64,000 nt of DNA from Herbaspirillum sp. WKF16 (GCF_028993615.1 NZ_CP118632.1:3038001-3102000); one strand, 5' to 3'. Positions 10,111 through 19,966 are shown, counted from the first letter of the stretch. Notes: generated from the letters alone by a model not told the origin. Translations and numbers: made by a program.

Positions 10111-11130
10111 TCAGAACAGCGCGTCGCGCCCCACGCCGCGCGAGGTCAGCAAGCGCTTGAGCTTGACCAGCGCCTCCTGCTGGACCTGGCGCACGCGCTC
10201 GCGGGTGATGCCCATTTCGCTGGCCAACTGCTCCAGGGTGGAGGGGTCGTCGTTGTCGAGACCGAACCGGCGCGCCACCACCACCCGTTGTTTTTCGGAC
10301 AGGCTCTTCAACCATTCGCGGATCAGGATCGCCATCTCGTGGCTTTCGGCGCGGGTATCGGGGTGCTCTTCCACGGCGCTGGGCAACAGATCCATCAGGC
10401 TGGCCTGGGGATCGTTGTCCAGCGGGGTATCCAGCGAGGCCGCGTGCTCGGACAGCGCCAGCACGTCCTGCACCTCTTCCACCGGGCGCTCCACCAGATG
10501 CGCGATGTCTTCGGCAGTGGCGTCGCGGCCGTCGCGCTGCTGCGCCTCCAGGTGGTACTTGGCGCGCAGGATCTGGTTCAGTTCGCGCACCATGTGCACC
10601 GGCAGGCGCACCGTGCGCGCCTGGTTCATGATGGCGCGCTCGATGCTCTGGCGTATCCACCAGGTGGCGTAAGTGGAGAAGCGGAAGCCGCGCTCGGGTT
10701 CGAACTTGTCGATGGCGCGCATCAGGCCGAGGTTACCCTCTTCGATCAGGTCCAGCAGCGCGACCCCGCGATTGATGTAATGCTTGGCGATCGAGACCAC
10801 CAGCCGCAGGTTGTGCTCGATCATCTTCTGCCGCGCGTCGAACTCGCCCTGCTTGGCAAGCGTCGCGAAGTGCAGCTCCTCGGCCGCGGTCAGAAGCGGC
10901 TTGGCGCCGATCTTGTTGAGGTAGTGCTGGGTGGTGTCGGTGGAGAGCTCGGCGGCGAGCGCCTTCTTGATCTCGTCCACACCCGTTTCCGCCGCCGCAG
11001 GCTCCTGCTGCTCGGCGGCATCCGGATCGCCATCGATCACTTCCGGTTCATCGATCTCATCAATGGGATCGTCGGCATCCTCATGGCGAGGGTCCTGGTC
11101 CGGCAAGTGATCGTGGCGATTGCTTGTCAT
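10111..11130 (-). CDS. rpoS: RNA polymerase stationary-phase/general stress sigma factor RpoS
   Basis: This sigma-70 family factor of 339 residues has region 1.2 (TTQHYLNKIGAKPLLTAAEE), region 2 with the -10-recognition and core-binding helices (NLRLVVSIAKHYINRGVALL and FRFSTYATWWIRQSIERAI), region 3 and the region 4 HTH (LEQLASEMGITRERVRQVQQ). The acidic Asp/Glu-rich N-terminus and the lack of a region 1.1 insert are as in betaproteobacterial RpoS. The nlpD-rpoS order with only 27 bp between them is diagnostic. The ribosome site is poor, which is compatible with translational control. As in other bacteria, much rpoS transcription may start within nlpD; I could not confirm a promoter there. 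Confidence 0.96.
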   Translation of the reverse strand: MTSNRHDHLPDQDPRHEDADDPIDEIDEPEVIDGDPDAAEQQEPAAAETGVDEIKKALAAELSTDTTQHYLNKIGAKPLLTAAEELHFATLAKQGEFDARQKMIEHNLRLVVSIAKHYINRGVALLDLIEEGNLGLMRAIDKFEPERGFRFSTYATWWIRQSIERAIMNQARTVRLPVHMVRELNQILRAKYHLEAQQRDGRDATAEDIAHLVERPVEEVQDVLALSEHAASLDTPLDNDPQASLMDLLPSAVEEHPDTRAESHEMAILIREWLKSLSEKQRVVVARRFGLDNDDPSTLEQLASEMGITRERVRQVQQEALVKLKRLLTSRGVGRDALF

Positions 11131-11157
11131 AAGGGCATGTTATGAGTTATTTCATTT

Positions 11158-12129
11158 CTAGCGTGGCGGCAAGTATTTGGAAGGATCGACAGGCTTGCCT
11201 TGCTGACGGATTTCGAAGTGCAGCTTGACGCTGTCACTGTCGGAATTGCCCATTTCGGCGATCTTCTGCCCCTTGGTGACGCTCTGCCCTTCCTTCACCA
11301 GGATGGTCTTGTTGTGCGCATAGGCCGACAGCAGGTTGTTGGTGTGCTTGATGATCACCAGGTTGCCGTAGCCGCGGATGCCGCTGCCCGCATACATCAC
11401 CTTGCCGGCGCCGGCCGCCATCACAGGTTGGCCCGACTTGCCGGAGATGTCCAATCCCTTCTTGCCGCCGTCGAAGGTGCCCACGACCTTGCCTTCGGCC
11501 GGCCACATCCAGGACACGCCTTCATCGTCGCCCGGGGCGGCTGCGGCCGCGCTGGCTGCCGGCTTCTCGGCCGGATGCGCCACGTCGGCCTTGGCCGGCG
11601 CCTGCGCAGCTGCCGGGGCGGACGCCACATCGGGCTTCTCCAGCTCCGCCAGCGCGCTGTCGGAATAGGCGCGCTTGTCGCCGCGCGGACCGGTCTTGTT
11701 AGAGCCGGCAGCCGCAGCGGCCGGCGCTGCCGCACCCGGCGCGCCCAGCGACTTGACCTCGATGCCCGAAGCCGGCGCCGCAGCCACGGCGGCGGTTTGC
11801 GGCGCGGTGACCGCCCCCGGCGGCGCCACGCGCAGCACTTGGTCGACCTTGATGTCGTTGGGGTTGGTCAGGTTGTTCCAGGCCACGATATCGCGGTAGC
11901 TCTGCCCCACCTCCAGCGCGATGCGGTACAGGGTGTCGCCTTTCTTGACCGTGTAGTAGCCGCGCCCCGACGGCGCAGGCGCCGCCGCTGGAGCGGCCGC
12001 CGCCACATCAGCCGCCTTGCCGCCGCTGGAGGTGCGCTCCACGACCGGCGCCTGCTGATTTGGTGTCGAGCTGCAAGCAGCCAGGATACCGACTACGCTC
12101 CCCAACACAGCCAAACGAATTTTCTTCAT
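11158..12129 (-). CDS. nlpD: NlpD-like LysM/M23 lipoprotein (amidase activator)
   Basis: This 323-residue lipoprotein has the lipobox ILAAC with Cys19, a LysM peptidoglycan-binding domain at about residues 57-102 (YYTVKKGDTLYRIALEVGQ), a long Ala/Pro-rich linker and a C-terminal LytM/M23 fold. The zinc site of active M23 peptidases is degraded: GKKGLDIS lacks the first His, and KLHFEIR replaces the H-x-H motif. That is the pattern of NlpD and EnvC, which activate AmiA/B/C amidases during cell separation rather than cutting peptidoglycan themselves. It sits between pcm and rpoS in the classical surE-pcm-nlpD-rpoS order. Confidence 0.94.
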   Translation of the reverse strand: MKKIRLAVLGSVVGILAACSSTPNQQAPVVERTSSGGKAADVAAAAPAAAPAPSGRGYYTVKKGDTLYRIALEVGQSYRDIVAWNNLTNPNDIKVDQVLRVAPPGAVTAPQTAAVAAAPASGIEVKSLGAPGAAAPAAAAAGSNKTGPRGDKRAYSDSALAELEKPDVASAPAAAQAPAKADVAHPAEKPAASAAAAAPGDDEGVSWMWPAEGKVVGTFDGGKKGLDISGKSGQPVMAAGAGKVMYAGSGIRGYGNLVIIKHTNNLLSAYAHNKTILVKEGQSVTKGQKIAEMGNSDSDSVKLHFEIRQQGKPVDPSKYLPPR

Positions 12130-12356
12130 GCTCTTACATTAAATTTTGTACAACGCTAGTTGACCCGCAGCCAGCGTGAGAAGTTCATCAGGGAAACCCG
12201 GCGCCCTTGCCGGTCTGTCATTGCGCCATCGCCATGCGGCGGCGGCCTTTGCTGTTGTGCTTGCCGCCTGCTTCAGGTTTCGACAATTCGCCGCCGTTCT
12301 TGATACCTGCGCGATTCCGACCTATACCTATAACGAGCCGGAAGACGTCCCCGGCC

Positions 12357-13325
12357 TTACACCGTTCCCGGCCGCAACGGCACGAAATGGCACTGCTCCA
12401 TCGTCGTACGGCGCCATTCACGCTGGCTGACGCGTTCGATCAGCTCGAGCACCTGCTGGCGCCCGCCGACCGGCGCGACCAGCCGGCCACCCACGGCCAG
12501 TTGCTCCAGCAGCGCCTGCGGCACCTCCATTCCGGCGGCCGCCAGAATGATGCCGTCGAACGGCGCCACCTGAGGCAAGCCAAGCATACCATCTCCGTAA
12601 TGCAAGCGGATGTTTGCGACCCGCAGCGGACGCAGGTTGGTCTTGGCCAGTTCATGCAGCGGCCTGATGCGTTCGATCGAATACACCTCGCCCGCCACCC
12701 GCGACAGCACCGCCGCCTGGTAGCCGCAGCCGGTGCCGATCTCCAGCACCCGGTTCAGGACGCCGCCCTTGTTGTTCTGGCGCATGATTTCTATCATCCG
12801 CGCCACGATGTAGGGCTGGGAAATGGTCTGGTGGTGGCCGATCGGCAACGAAGCGTCGATGTAGGCCTGGCTGCCCAGCCCCGGCTCGACGAACATGTGG
12901 CGCGGCACCGCCTCCAGCGCCGCCAGCACCTTGGCGTCGGCCACGCCTTGCTTGGCCACGCGCGCCACCATGGCGCGGCGCACGGCTTCCGACGCCAGCG
13001 GCGAGGCATGGCTGGAGCTGTTGGTCTGGGTCACCGCCATCACATTCTTCACCGCGCTCTTCGGCGCCGGCGCGGCGCTCAAGAGCGGTTGCTGCGGCAA
13101 TGGCGCCCGGCCGGCGGCAGGCAACGCCGCAGGCTGCGCGCGCAGGGCCTGGGACAAGCCTTGCTGCACCGGTTTCAACGCGGTGCGCTGCAAGGATTGC
13201 GCCGCATTCTTGGCCGCCGTCTGTGTGGTCGCCTGCGCCCGTGCGCCGGCCGGCGCGGCGCTCTTGCCCTTCTTGTCGACCACCGAGGACAGGCTCAACG
13301 GAAAGCGGCTCGGCTTGTCGCTCAT
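12357..13325 (-). CDS. pcm: Protein-L-isoaspartate O-methyltransferase with N-terminal extension
   Basis: Pcm methylates abnormal isoaspartyl residues and so starts repair of aged proteins. The catalytic domain carries [20 protein letters not shown], the SAM motif [20 protein letters not shown] and the DGIILAAAG segment. The ATG at 13325 overlaps the surE stop (ATGA), fixing the start and implying translational coupling. The 322-residue product is longer than the approximately 210-residue enterobacterial enzyme. The first 100 or so residues are low-complexity Ala/Gln/Pro sequence without a recognisable fold, as also seen in other Burkholderiales members. It lies between surE and nlpD. Confidence 0.95.
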   Translation of the reverse strand: MSDKPSRFPLSLSSVVDKKGKSAAPAGARAQATTQTAAKNAAQSLQRTALKPVQQGLSQALRAQPAALPAAGRAPLPQQPLLSAAPAPKSAVKNVMAVTQTNSSSHASPLASEAVRRAMVARVAKQGVADAKVLAALEAVPRHMFVEPGLGSQAYIDASLPIGHHQTISQPYIVARMIEIMRQNNKGGVLNRVLEIGTGCGYQAAVLSRVAGEVYSIERIRPLHELAKTNLRPLRVANIRLHYGDGMLGLPQVAPFDGIILAAAGMEVPQALLEQLAVGGRLVAPVGGRQQVLELIERVSQREWRRTTMEQCHFVPLRPGTV

Positions 13326-14059
13326 GCGAGCGCTTTCTTCAGGTTGTCCAGCTGCGCGTTGTGCGTCAGGTCGATCTGCAGCGGCGTGATCGATACATAG
13401 CCGTTGGCGGTGGCGTGGAAATCGGTGCCCTCCCCGCCATCCTTGGCCGCGCCGGCCGGGCCGATCCAGTACAGGTCGCGGCCGTGCGGGTCGGTCAGCT
13501 TGTGCACCGGCTCCGACATGTGGCGCTTGCCCAGGCGGGTGGCGACACAGCCCTTGAGCTCGGCATACGGGAGGTTGGGAATGTTGACATTGAGCAGGTA
13601 AGGCTTGGGCAGCGAATCGAACTGGCGCTCGACCACTTCCCGGGCGATGCGCGCCGCCGACTTCAGCTCGGCCCAGCCCTTGTGCATCTGCGAGAAGGCG
13701 ATCGAGGGAATGCCGAACAGGAAGCCTTCGGTAGCGGCCGCGACGGTGCCGGAATACAGCGTGTCGTCGCCCATGTTCTGCCCCTGGTTGATGCCCGAGA
13801 CGATCAGGTCCGGACGCTCCTTCATCAGCCCCGTGAGCGCCACGTGAACGCAATCGGACGGCGTGCCGTTCAGGTAGTGGAATCCATTGGCGGCCTGCTC
13901 AACCCACAGCGGGCGATCCAGCGTCAGTGAATTGGAGCTGCCGGAGCGGTTGCTGTCCGGGGCGACCACGGTGATGTCGGCGATCGGTGCGAGCGCCTCG
14001 GCCAGGGCGATGATGCCCGGCGCGAGGTAGCCGTCGTCGTTGCTGATCAGGATTTTCAT
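13322..14059 (-). CDS. surE: 5'/3'-nucleotidase SurE
   Basis: SurE is a metal-dependent nucleoside monophosphatase (also exopolyphosphatase) linked to stationary-phase survival. The signature [16 protein letters not shown] at the N-terminus carries the metal-binding Asp-Asp. The later blocks [14 protein letters not shown] and [20 protein letters not shown] are intact. The start at 14059 puts the conserved MKIL at residue 1; longer in-frame versions add unconserved residues. Length is 245 residues. It overlaps pcm by four bases and is the first gene of the surE-pcm-nlpD-rpoS group. Confidence 0.97.
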   Translation of the reverse strand: MKILISNDDGYLAPGIIALAEALAPIADITVVAPDSNRSGSSNSLTLDRPLWVEQAANGFHYLNGTPSDCVHVALTGLMKERPDLIVSGINQGQNMGDDTLYSGTVAAATEGFLFGIPSIAFSQMHKGWAELKSAARIAREVVERQFDSLPKPYLLNVNIPNLPYAELKGCVATRLGKRHMSEPVHKLTDPHGRDLYWIGPAGAAKDGGEGTDFHATANGYVSITPLQIDLTHNAQLDNLKKALA

Positions 14060-14155
14060 GGGCTGCATTTTAACCGAAGCCCGCGGCCAACAATCGGCCA
14101 TCCGGGAGACAAAATGCAGCTCGCCGCCGGCAGGCTGCCGGCACGGCTGCCCGGC

Positions 14156-15106
14156 CTACTCCTGTACGCTGGACTCCTGGTAGACGTAGGCCGACAGCAC
14201 CAGCTTGTCGCGCGTGGGCAGGCTGGCGAATTCCACCCCGTACTTGAAGAAATTCGGGTCCCCCAGGGACTCCACCGCGCGCAGCACCAGCGGCAGCTCC
14301 AGGCTCAGCTGCTGGTCGGCCACGGAGGCCACGAAACGCAAGGTGCCGGTGGCGCCCTTCTGCGCCTCGATCCTGCCCGGCAGCGGCGGCGCCACCAGCG
14401 AGGCGCCGCCCAGGCTCAGGTCGATCACGCTGGCCGGCAAGGGATTGGCGCCGCCCAGCGCGAGGAAACCCTCGGCGCCGACCGGCACGCGCGTATCCTG
14501 GCGGATCACCGTGCAGCGCACTTCGCGAGGAATCGACAGGTGCATGTAGATGAACGGCGTCTGCTGGTACTTGATGAGCTGCGCGCTGAACGCGTAGGCG
14601 CGCTTGCCGGCCAGCGCGCGCACCACAAAGGCCTGGCCTTCGCGCACGAACAGCTGCTTGCCCTCCCGCACCGGAGCCGTCACCAGGATGCTGCGGTTGG
14701 GCAGGCTGCCCACCAGGCTGACCGCGTAGCGCTGATTGGCATCGTCGGCGAACTGCAGCCACAGGGTGTCGCCGATCTGCCAGCGCACCTCGTCGATGGT
14801 GATCACGCTCTCCGTGCCGCGGGCGGCGGCGGAAGGCTTGAGCGGTTTGCGGTCGCCGCCGGCCTTCTTGCGCAGCACGTCGCGCGCCTTGGGCAAGGGC
14901 ACCGATTCGGTATCCGGTTCGCTGACCCAGTTGGCGTTGCGGTACAGGCCGTTCTCCACCAGCCCGTCCAGTTGATCCTGCGTATCGATGATGGTGCCGC
15001 GCGCCAGCAGCAGCTTGCCGGCCTCGTTGTAGATCGGCCAGGGCGCGGCCTTTCCCAGCATCAGTTCGGAAGCCCGTACCGGCACCAGTGAAGTCGAACT
15101 GGACAT
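14156..15106 (-). CDS. YcgR-like flagellar brake protein with PilZ domain
   Basis: The 316-residue product has an N-terminal YcgR-type beta-barrel region followed by a C-terminal PilZ domain. The c-di-GMP-binding motifs are visible: R-x-x-x-R in VIRQDTRVPV, and D-x-S-x-x-G in VIDLSLGGASL. YcgR proteins bind c-di-GMP and slow the flagellar motor or alter its direction bias. That function is inferred; motility genes lie about 25 kb away in this window. The first approximately 90 residues, with a DTQDQLDGLVENGLYRNANW segment, are extra to the E. coli protein. The gene is upstream of surE with a 96-bp gap. Confidence 0.85.
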   Translation of the reverse strand: MSSSTSLVPVRASELMLGKAAPWPIYNEAGKLLLARGTIIDTQDQLDGLVENGLYRNANWVSEPDTESVPLPKARDVLRKKAGGDRKPLKPSAAARGTESVITIDEVRWQIGDTLWLQFADDANQRYAVSLVGSLPNRSILVTAPVREGKQLFVREGQAFVVRALAGKRAYAFSAQLIKYQQTPFIYMHLSIPREVRCTVIRQDTRVPVGAEGFLALGGANPLPASVIDLSLGGASLVAPPLPGRIEAQKGATGTLRFVASVADQQLSLELPLVLRAVESLGDPNFFKYGVEFASLPTRDKLVLSAYVYQESSVQE

Positions 15107-15225
15107 GTCGTTTCCCGCGCGGCGGCCCTGCAGGCGCGCCGCGATCCCATTGTTATTGAAGTAATCACTACCTTAACCAAAAATCCGGTTTCACGCAGCA
15201 TTTGCATGAAGCCGATCGCGCGCGG

Positions 15226-17355
15226 TCAGGCCAGGTCGGGTTCAGCTTGCGCGGCGGGGGCGGGCGCCGCCGCAGCTGCTGCCGCAGCTTCGCGGCGCGC
15301 GTCCTGCTCGCGGAAAAACTCCTGCACCAGCGACAGCTCGCGGGTGCGCTTGAACGGCGGCAAGCTCTGCCAGATGCGGCGGCCGTAGTTCTTGGTGATG
15401 ATGCGCGGATCGCAGATCATCAGCACGCCGCGGTCGCCCTCGTCGCGAATCAGGCGGCCCGCGCCCTGCTTGAGGTTGATGATGGCCGAGGGCAGCTGGT
15501 GATGCACGAAGCCGTTCAGGCCCTGTTTCTCCATCTCGGAGATGCGCGCGGCCAGCACCGGGTCGTCCGGTGGCGAAAACGGCAGCTTGTCGATGATCAC
15601 CAGCGACAGCGCGTCGCCGCGCACGTCCACGCCTTCCCAGAAACTCTGGCTGCCGATCAGCACGCCGTTGCCGGCCGCGCGGAAGCGGTCGAGCAACTCG
15701 GTGCGTCCGGCCTCGCCCTGCACGAACAGCGGGAAGCCCAGGCCGCGCGCCTCGAACTCCGCGCGCAGGCGCTCGGCGGCGCGGTTGACCGCGCGCAGCG
15801 TGGTGCACAGGAAGAAGCAGCGCCCGCCGGCGGCCTCGATGGTCGGCAACGCGGCGTCGATGACGGCGTCGGTGTACTCGAAGGAATTGGGCTGCGGCAG
15901 GTTCTGCGGCACATACAGCAGCCCCTGTTCGGCGTAGTTGAACGGGCTCGGCCAGGAATGCGCCGGCGCGTTCCACAAGCCCATCTGCGCCGCGTAGTGA
16001 TTGAAGTCGCGCTTCACCGCCAACGTGGCCGAGGTAAAAATCCACGAGCGCGGCGTGCCTTCGCGCTGCTTGTTGAAGATGGGCGCGATCGACAGCGGCG
16101 TGCGGTGCAGCTGCAGCGAGGACGAGAACGCCTCGACCCACAGCACGTAGAAAGGCTTTTCTTCCGGCGCCGGATCCTGCCCGTCCTTCTCGGCCGCGAG
16201 CGCCTTGGCGGGCGGCTTCGCGGATTTCCCGGCGGGTGCTTCCGGCGCGTTCCAGGTTTCCAGCTGGCGCAGGATCTCATTGGCGCGGTCGCGGCATTGC
16301 TGGATACTCTCGGCGCGCTCGGCCTGCTTCTCCAGCACGGCGATCATGTCGTCCATGCAATCCTTGAGCGTATCGAGCGCCGGGAAGAAGGCGGCGGACG
16401 GGGCGATCTGGTTCAGCGCCAGGCGCACCGAGTCTTCCGGAAAGGCCAGCCGCAGGTCGCGCGCGGCGCGCTCCACCGGCGCCACCACACGCGGCCAGTC
16501 GGCGCCGTCGCGGGCATGAGACAGGCCCTCTGCCAGCACGTCGCGGCACAGTTCCAGCACCTGCGAGGTGGACACGGTCTCGCCGAAGAACAGCGTGGCG
16601 GTCTCGGGCAGCTGGTGCGCCTCGTCGAAGATCACCGTATTGGCCGACGGCAGCAGCTCGGCGATACCGGTGTCCTTCAACGCCACGTCGGCGAAGAACA
16701 GGTGATGGTTCACCACCACCACGTCGGCTTGCTGCGCCTCCTTGCGCGCCTTCATGACGAAGCAGTCCTGGTAGTACTGGCACTCGGAGCCGAAACAGGT
16801 GTCGCGGGTCGAGGTCACCAGGTTCCACACCGGCGCGGTTTCCGGCACCTTGGTCAGCTCGGCCTTGTCGCCCGAAGAAGTCGTCTTCACGAAGCGCGAG
16901 ATCTCGCGCAGGTAGCCGACGTCCTCGCGCGCAGTCAGGCGGCCATTCTGCAGCGTGCGCTCCAGGTGGAAATGGCAGACGTAGTTGCTGCGCCCCTTGA
17001 GCAGCGCCACCGACACCGGCGCGTGCAGCGCGCGACGCACGGTCGGGATGTCGCGGTTGTAGAGTTGGTCCTGCAGGGTCTTGGTGCCGGTCGAGACGAT
17101 CACCTTGCCGCCCCACAGCAGGGCCGGCACCAGATAGGCGAAAGTCTTGCCGGTGCCGGTGCCGGCCTCGGCGATCAGGGTGCCCTGGTTGGCGATGGCC
17201 GAGGCGATGGCCTTGGCCATGGCGGTCTGCGAATGGCGCGGCCGGTAGCTGCCCACGGCGCCGCCCAGCGGCCCGCCGGCGCCGAACATGGCGTCGATTT
17301 CGGCATCATGGATACCTGGTGTTTCCGGTACGGCGGTATCGTCGGGGGCACTCAC
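15226..17355 (-). CDS. dinG: ATP-dependent DNA helicase, DinG/YoaA (XPD-like) family
   Basis: This superfamily 2 helicase of 709 residues has Walker A in AEAGTGTGKTFAYL, the DEAH box in VIFDEAHQLPE, and an iron-sulphur domain with cysteines around SNYVCHFHLE and CFGSECQYYQDC. Helicase motifs V-VI occur in GSQSFWEGVDVRGD and QGAGRLIRDEGDRG. This matches DinG/YoaA 5'-3' helicases that unwind D-loops, R-loops and damaged replication intermediates. I cannot separate DinG from YoaA by eye; the length is closer to DinG. The C-terminus is Ala-rich. It lies 203 bp downstream of the DUF465 gene. Confidence 0.93.
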   Translation of the reverse strand: MSAPDDTAVPETPGIHDAEIDAMFGAGGPLGGAVGSYRPRHSQTAMAKAIASAIANQGTLIAEAGTGTGKTFAYLVPALLWGGKVIVSTGTKTLQDQLYNRDIPTVRRALHAPVSVALLKGRSNYVCHFHLERTLQNGRLTAREDVGYLREISRFVKTTSSGDKAELTKVPETAPVWNLVTSTRDTCFGSECQYYQDCFVMKARKEAQQADVVVVNHHLFFADVALKDTGIAELLPSANTVIFDEAHQLPETATLFFGETVSTSQVLELCRDVLAEGLSHARDGADWPRVVAPVERAARDLRLAFPEDSVRLALNQIAPSAAFFPALDTLKDCMDDMIAVLEKQAERAESIQQCRDRANEILRQLETWNAPEAPAGKSAKPPAKALAAEKDGQDPAPEEKPFYVLWVEAFSSSLQLHRTPLSIAPIFNKQREGTPRSWIFTSATLAVKRDFNHYAAQMGLWNAPAHSWPSPFNYAEQGLLYVPQNLPQPNSFEYTDAVIDAALPTIEAAGGRCFFLCTTLRAVNRAAERLRAEFEARGLGFPLFVQGEAGRTELLDRFRAAGNGVLIGSQSFWEGVDVRGDALSLVIIDKLPFSPPDDPVLAARISEMEKQGLNGFVHHQLPSAIINLKQGAGRLIRDEGDRGVLMICDPRIITKNYGRRIWQSLPPFKRTRELSLVQEFFREQDARREAAAAAAAAPAPAAQAEPDLA

Positions 17356-17558
17356 TGGGGCAAACCTGTAGGAATAGGAACTGGACGGCGGAACCGCCGC
17401 GGCGCGGCCGGTTCCGAAGAGGGCAAATCATCCGGGCAACCGGATAACCGGGACAAGGCGCTATTTTACGCGGACTCGCGGATGCAGGCGCTGCGGCCTG
17501 GGGCCAATGCGCCAATTGATGACGCAATCGCTGGCGCGGGACGGCAAGGCAGGCAATA

Positions 17559-17765
17559 TCAGGCGGGAATGTCGGGCACCAGCTGCATCTTCAGCAGCGA
17601 GATGTGGTCCTTCAATTGCAGCTTGCGCTTCTTCAGGCGGCGCAACTGCAGGTCTTCCGAGCGCGCATCGCGTATGAGCATGTCGATCACGTTGTCGAGG
17701 TCGCGGTGCTCCACCTCGAGTTCGATGATGCGGCGCTGGATGTCTTCGCGATGCGTGCTGGTCAT
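17559..17765 (-). CDS. YdcH family DUF465 protein
   Basis: This is a small 68-residue helical protein (REDIQRRIIELEVEHRDLDN and RLKKRKLQLKDHISLLKMQL). The heptad-like charged pattern and the LKKRKLQLKD segment are typical of the DUF465/YdcH family, whose function is unknown. The protein is probably cytosolic and helical-hairpin in shape. It follows the coiled-coil protein gene by 129 bp on the same strand and precedes dinG. Length is normal for the family. Confidence 0.87.
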   Translation of the reverse strand: MTSTHREDIQRRIIELEVEHRDLDNVIDMLIRDARSEDLQLRRLKKRKLQLKDHISLLKMQLVPDIPA

Positions 17766-17894
17766 GTTGAATGGGTCGTTGCTGGCTGGTTGCGGACCTG
17801 AAGCGACGGACTGTGGCTGCCTGCCTCTGGAGAATGGATGCTAGTGTAATCCAGCAGCCGCGGCGCGCCAACCGGCGCCGTCGGCCGCCGGGTC

Positions 17895-18779
17895 TTACTG
17901 GGCGGCCGGAGCCGTCGTGGCCGGCGGTTCCTGGCGCTTCTTGCGCTCGGCGCGTTCACGCTCGTTTTCGGCCTTCTTGCGCTCCACATCCAGGCGATGG
18001 GCTTCCGCGTCCTTGATGCGCTGCTCGCGCGCCGCCGCATTGGCCGCGCGCTCCGGCGCCTTGGCCGCATCCTCGGCCTGCTGCTGGCGCACCTTGGCTT
18101 CGTGCTCGCGGATGCGATAGTCGGGCGGCAAATCCTTGTTCTGGTCGATGCGCTGCTGGACCTCGCGGTTCTTGGCATTGCTCTCCTGCACCTTGCGTGC
18201 GGAGGCGGCCTCCTTGTCCTTCTGCTCCTGCAGGCGACGCGCGGAGTCCTGCTCATCCTTGGCGCGCTGCTCGGCCAGCGAACGGTCGCGTTCGTCGACA
18301 TTGGCCTGGCGCTGGTAGGTGTTGGCCTCCACTTCCACCTGCTTGATGCTCTTCTCGGCCGCGCGCCTGCGGTCCTTGGCCTCGTCCAGGCAAGCGTTGA
18401 CCATGAACTTGCGATAGCACGCGCGCTGGTCGATCACATAACGCACGTTGACGGCTTCGCGGTCTTCCTTGGCTTCATCCAGCGCCTTTTGCGCGACATC
18501 GCCGGAGTTGATGGAGCCGGCCGGATAGCGCTGGTTCAGCGGCGCGCGCGCGTCCAGCTCGGCAAAGCGCTCGGGCGCCATGGTCACCACGGGGCCCGCG
18601 GGCGCGGTGGCGACGCTCTTGTCGACCTCGGGCAGCGAGGGGCCGGAAATGGCGGCCGTCTGAGCGGCGCTCAACCCGGCCGCGCCTGCCAGCAGCAAGC
18701 CGCACAGGAGTCGGGAAGCGCCCTTGGCATCAGCGAAAAAGCCTTGCATGTAATTCTTGTCCATCTGGTTGTTGATCAT
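17895..18779 (-). CDS. Exported coiled-coil protein of unknown function
   Basis: I do not recognise a named family. The 294-residue product starts with an N-terminal signal-like region (SRLLCGLLLAGAAGLSAAQT). A segment with two cysteines follows (RACYRKFMVNACLDEAKDRR), then about 150 residues of highly charged Ala/Glu/Arg/Gln helix resembling TolA or other periplasmic coiled coils, ending in a Pro/Ala tail. Its ATG overlaps the zapE stop (ATGA), so translation is coupled to the cell-division ATPase gene upstream. An export signal plus long coiled coil suggests a periplasmic or envelope spacer protein. A role connected with ZapE is possible but only an inference from coupling. An alternative start at residue 6 or 11 would shorten the leader. 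Confidence 0.82.
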   Translation of the reverse strand: MINNQMDKNYMQGFFADAKGASRLLCGLLLAGAAGLSAAQTAAISGPSLPEVDKSVATAPAGPVVTMAPERFAELDARAPLNQRYPAGSINSGDVAQKALDEAKEDREAVNVRYVIDQRACYRKFMVNACLDEAKDRRRAAEKSIKQVEVEANTYQRQANVDERDRSLAEQRAKDEQDSARRLQEQKDKEAASARKVQESNAKNREVQQRIDQNKDLPPDYRIREHEAKVRQQQAEDAAKAPERAANAAAREQRIKDAEAHRLDVERKKAENERERAERKKRQEPPATTAPAAQ

Positions 18780-19873
18780 GACAGCCGGTCGGCGACGTTG
18801 CGGCGATCCGCCTCCAGGTATTCCTTCGACTGCATCTCAATGATACGTGAAACGGTGCGGTGGAACTCGTTGGAGAGGGTGCCGGCCGTGTAAAGTTCGT
18901 CCGGCTCGACCTCGGCCGACATGATCAGCTTGACCTTGTGGTCATAGAACACGTCGATCAGCCAGGTGAAGCGGCGCGCCTCCGACGACATGGCGGCCGA
19001 CATGCGCGGGATGCCCGACAGGATCACGGTCTGGAAGCGGCTGGCCAGCTCCAGGTAATCGTTCTGCGAGCGCGGCCCGCCGCACAGCGTGGCGAAATCG
19101 AACCAGATGGCGCTGCCGGCGCGGCGCAGGGCCCGGATCTCCCGCGCCTCGATATGCACGCGCGGATCTTCGTCGACCGCCTCGGCCACGGCGGCAAAAG
19201 CGGCGCGCAGCTCCTCGTCGGTCTTGGCGTTCAGGGGCGTGTGATAGACCTTGACCTGCTCCAGCACGCGCTTGCGGTAGTCGATGCCGGCGTCGATGTT
19301 CATCACGTCCAGCCGCTCCTTGAGCAGCGCGATGGTCGGCATCATGCGGTCGCGGTGCAGGCCGTCCGGATACAGCGTGGACGGCTCATAGTTGGACGTC
19401 ATGACGAAGGAGACGCCATTGTCGAACAAGCCCTTGAGCAGGTTGTAGAGGATCATCGCGTCGGCGATGTCGGAGACGTGGAACTCGTCGAAGCAGATCA
19501 GGCGGTACTTCTTGGCGATGCGCTTGGCGACTTCGTCGAGCGGATCGGCGATGCCCTTCAACTCGTCGAGCTGGCGATGCACATCGCGCATGAACTCGTG
19601 GAAGTGCAGGCGCGTCTTGCGCACCACCGGCACCACCGTGTAGAAGCTGTCCATCAGGAACGACTTGCCGCGCCCCACCCCGCCCCACATGTACACGCCG
19701 CGCGGCACCGCCGGTCGGCTGATGAGGCGCTTGAAGGCCGAGGCGCGCTGCGCCTTGTAGGCCACCCACTCCTCATAGGCGCGCTGCAGGCGATCGATGG
19801 CGCGCAGCTGCGCTTCATCGGATTGGTAGCCGCGCTCGCCCAGCGAGCGCTCGTAGAATTGACGGACATCCAT
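18776..19873 (-). CDS. zapE: Cell division ATPase ZapE (AFG1 family)
   Basis: ZapE is an AFG1-like P-loop ATPase that associates with the Z-ring in E. coli and is needed under low oxygen or heat. Walker A (WGGVGRGKSFLMDSF, about residues 63-75) and Walker B (LICFDEFHVSDIADAM) are intact, with a sensor segment FVMTSNYEPSTLYPDGL. The ATG at 19873 (MDVRQFYERSL) gives 365 residues, the family size. A longer frame to 20038 runs through a hairpin and the lpd terminator and is rejected. It is downstream of lpd, separated by a terminator, and starts a zapE / coiled-coil protein / DUF465 unit. Confidence 0.94.
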   Translation of the reverse strand: MDVRQFYERSLGERGYQSDEAQLRAIDRLQRAYEEWVAYKAQRASAFKRLISRPAVPRGVYMWGGVGRGKSFLMDSFYTVVPVVRKTRLHFHEFMRDVHRQLDELKGIADPLDEVAKRIAKKYRLICFDEFHVSDIADAMILYNLLKGLFDNGVSFVMTSNYEPSTLYPDGLHRDRMMPTIALLKERLDVMNIDAGIDYRKRVLEQVKVYHTPLNAKTDEELRAAFAAVAEAVDEDPRVHIEAREIRALRRAGSAIWFDFATLCGGPRSQNDYLELASRFQTVILSGIPRMSAAMSSEARRFTWLIDVFYDHKVKLIMSAEVEPDELYTAGTLSNEFHRTVSRIIEMQSKEYLEADRRNVADRLS

Positions 19874-19966
19874 GGTGTGGTCTTTGTTCTCGTTACGCGG
19901 CAGCGGGTTCTCCCCGGGCCTTGCGGCCGCTGCGCGCGCCCCCGAAGTCGGCGGGGACGGCATGTT

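Noticed and set aside
12357..13853. 498-codon version of pcm with a long extra N-terminus
   Set aside because: The extra part is surE read in another frame; the ATGA overlap with surE fixes the pcm start at 13325.
17428..17443. ATCCGG/CCGGAT hairpin upstream of dinG considered as a terminator
   Set aside because: Only a six-base stem and no T-run on either strand.
15202..17844. 880-codon rightward frame opposite dinG
   Set aside because: Antisense shadow with repetitive His/Arg/Gly composition; the dinG helicase motifs on the other strand are complete.
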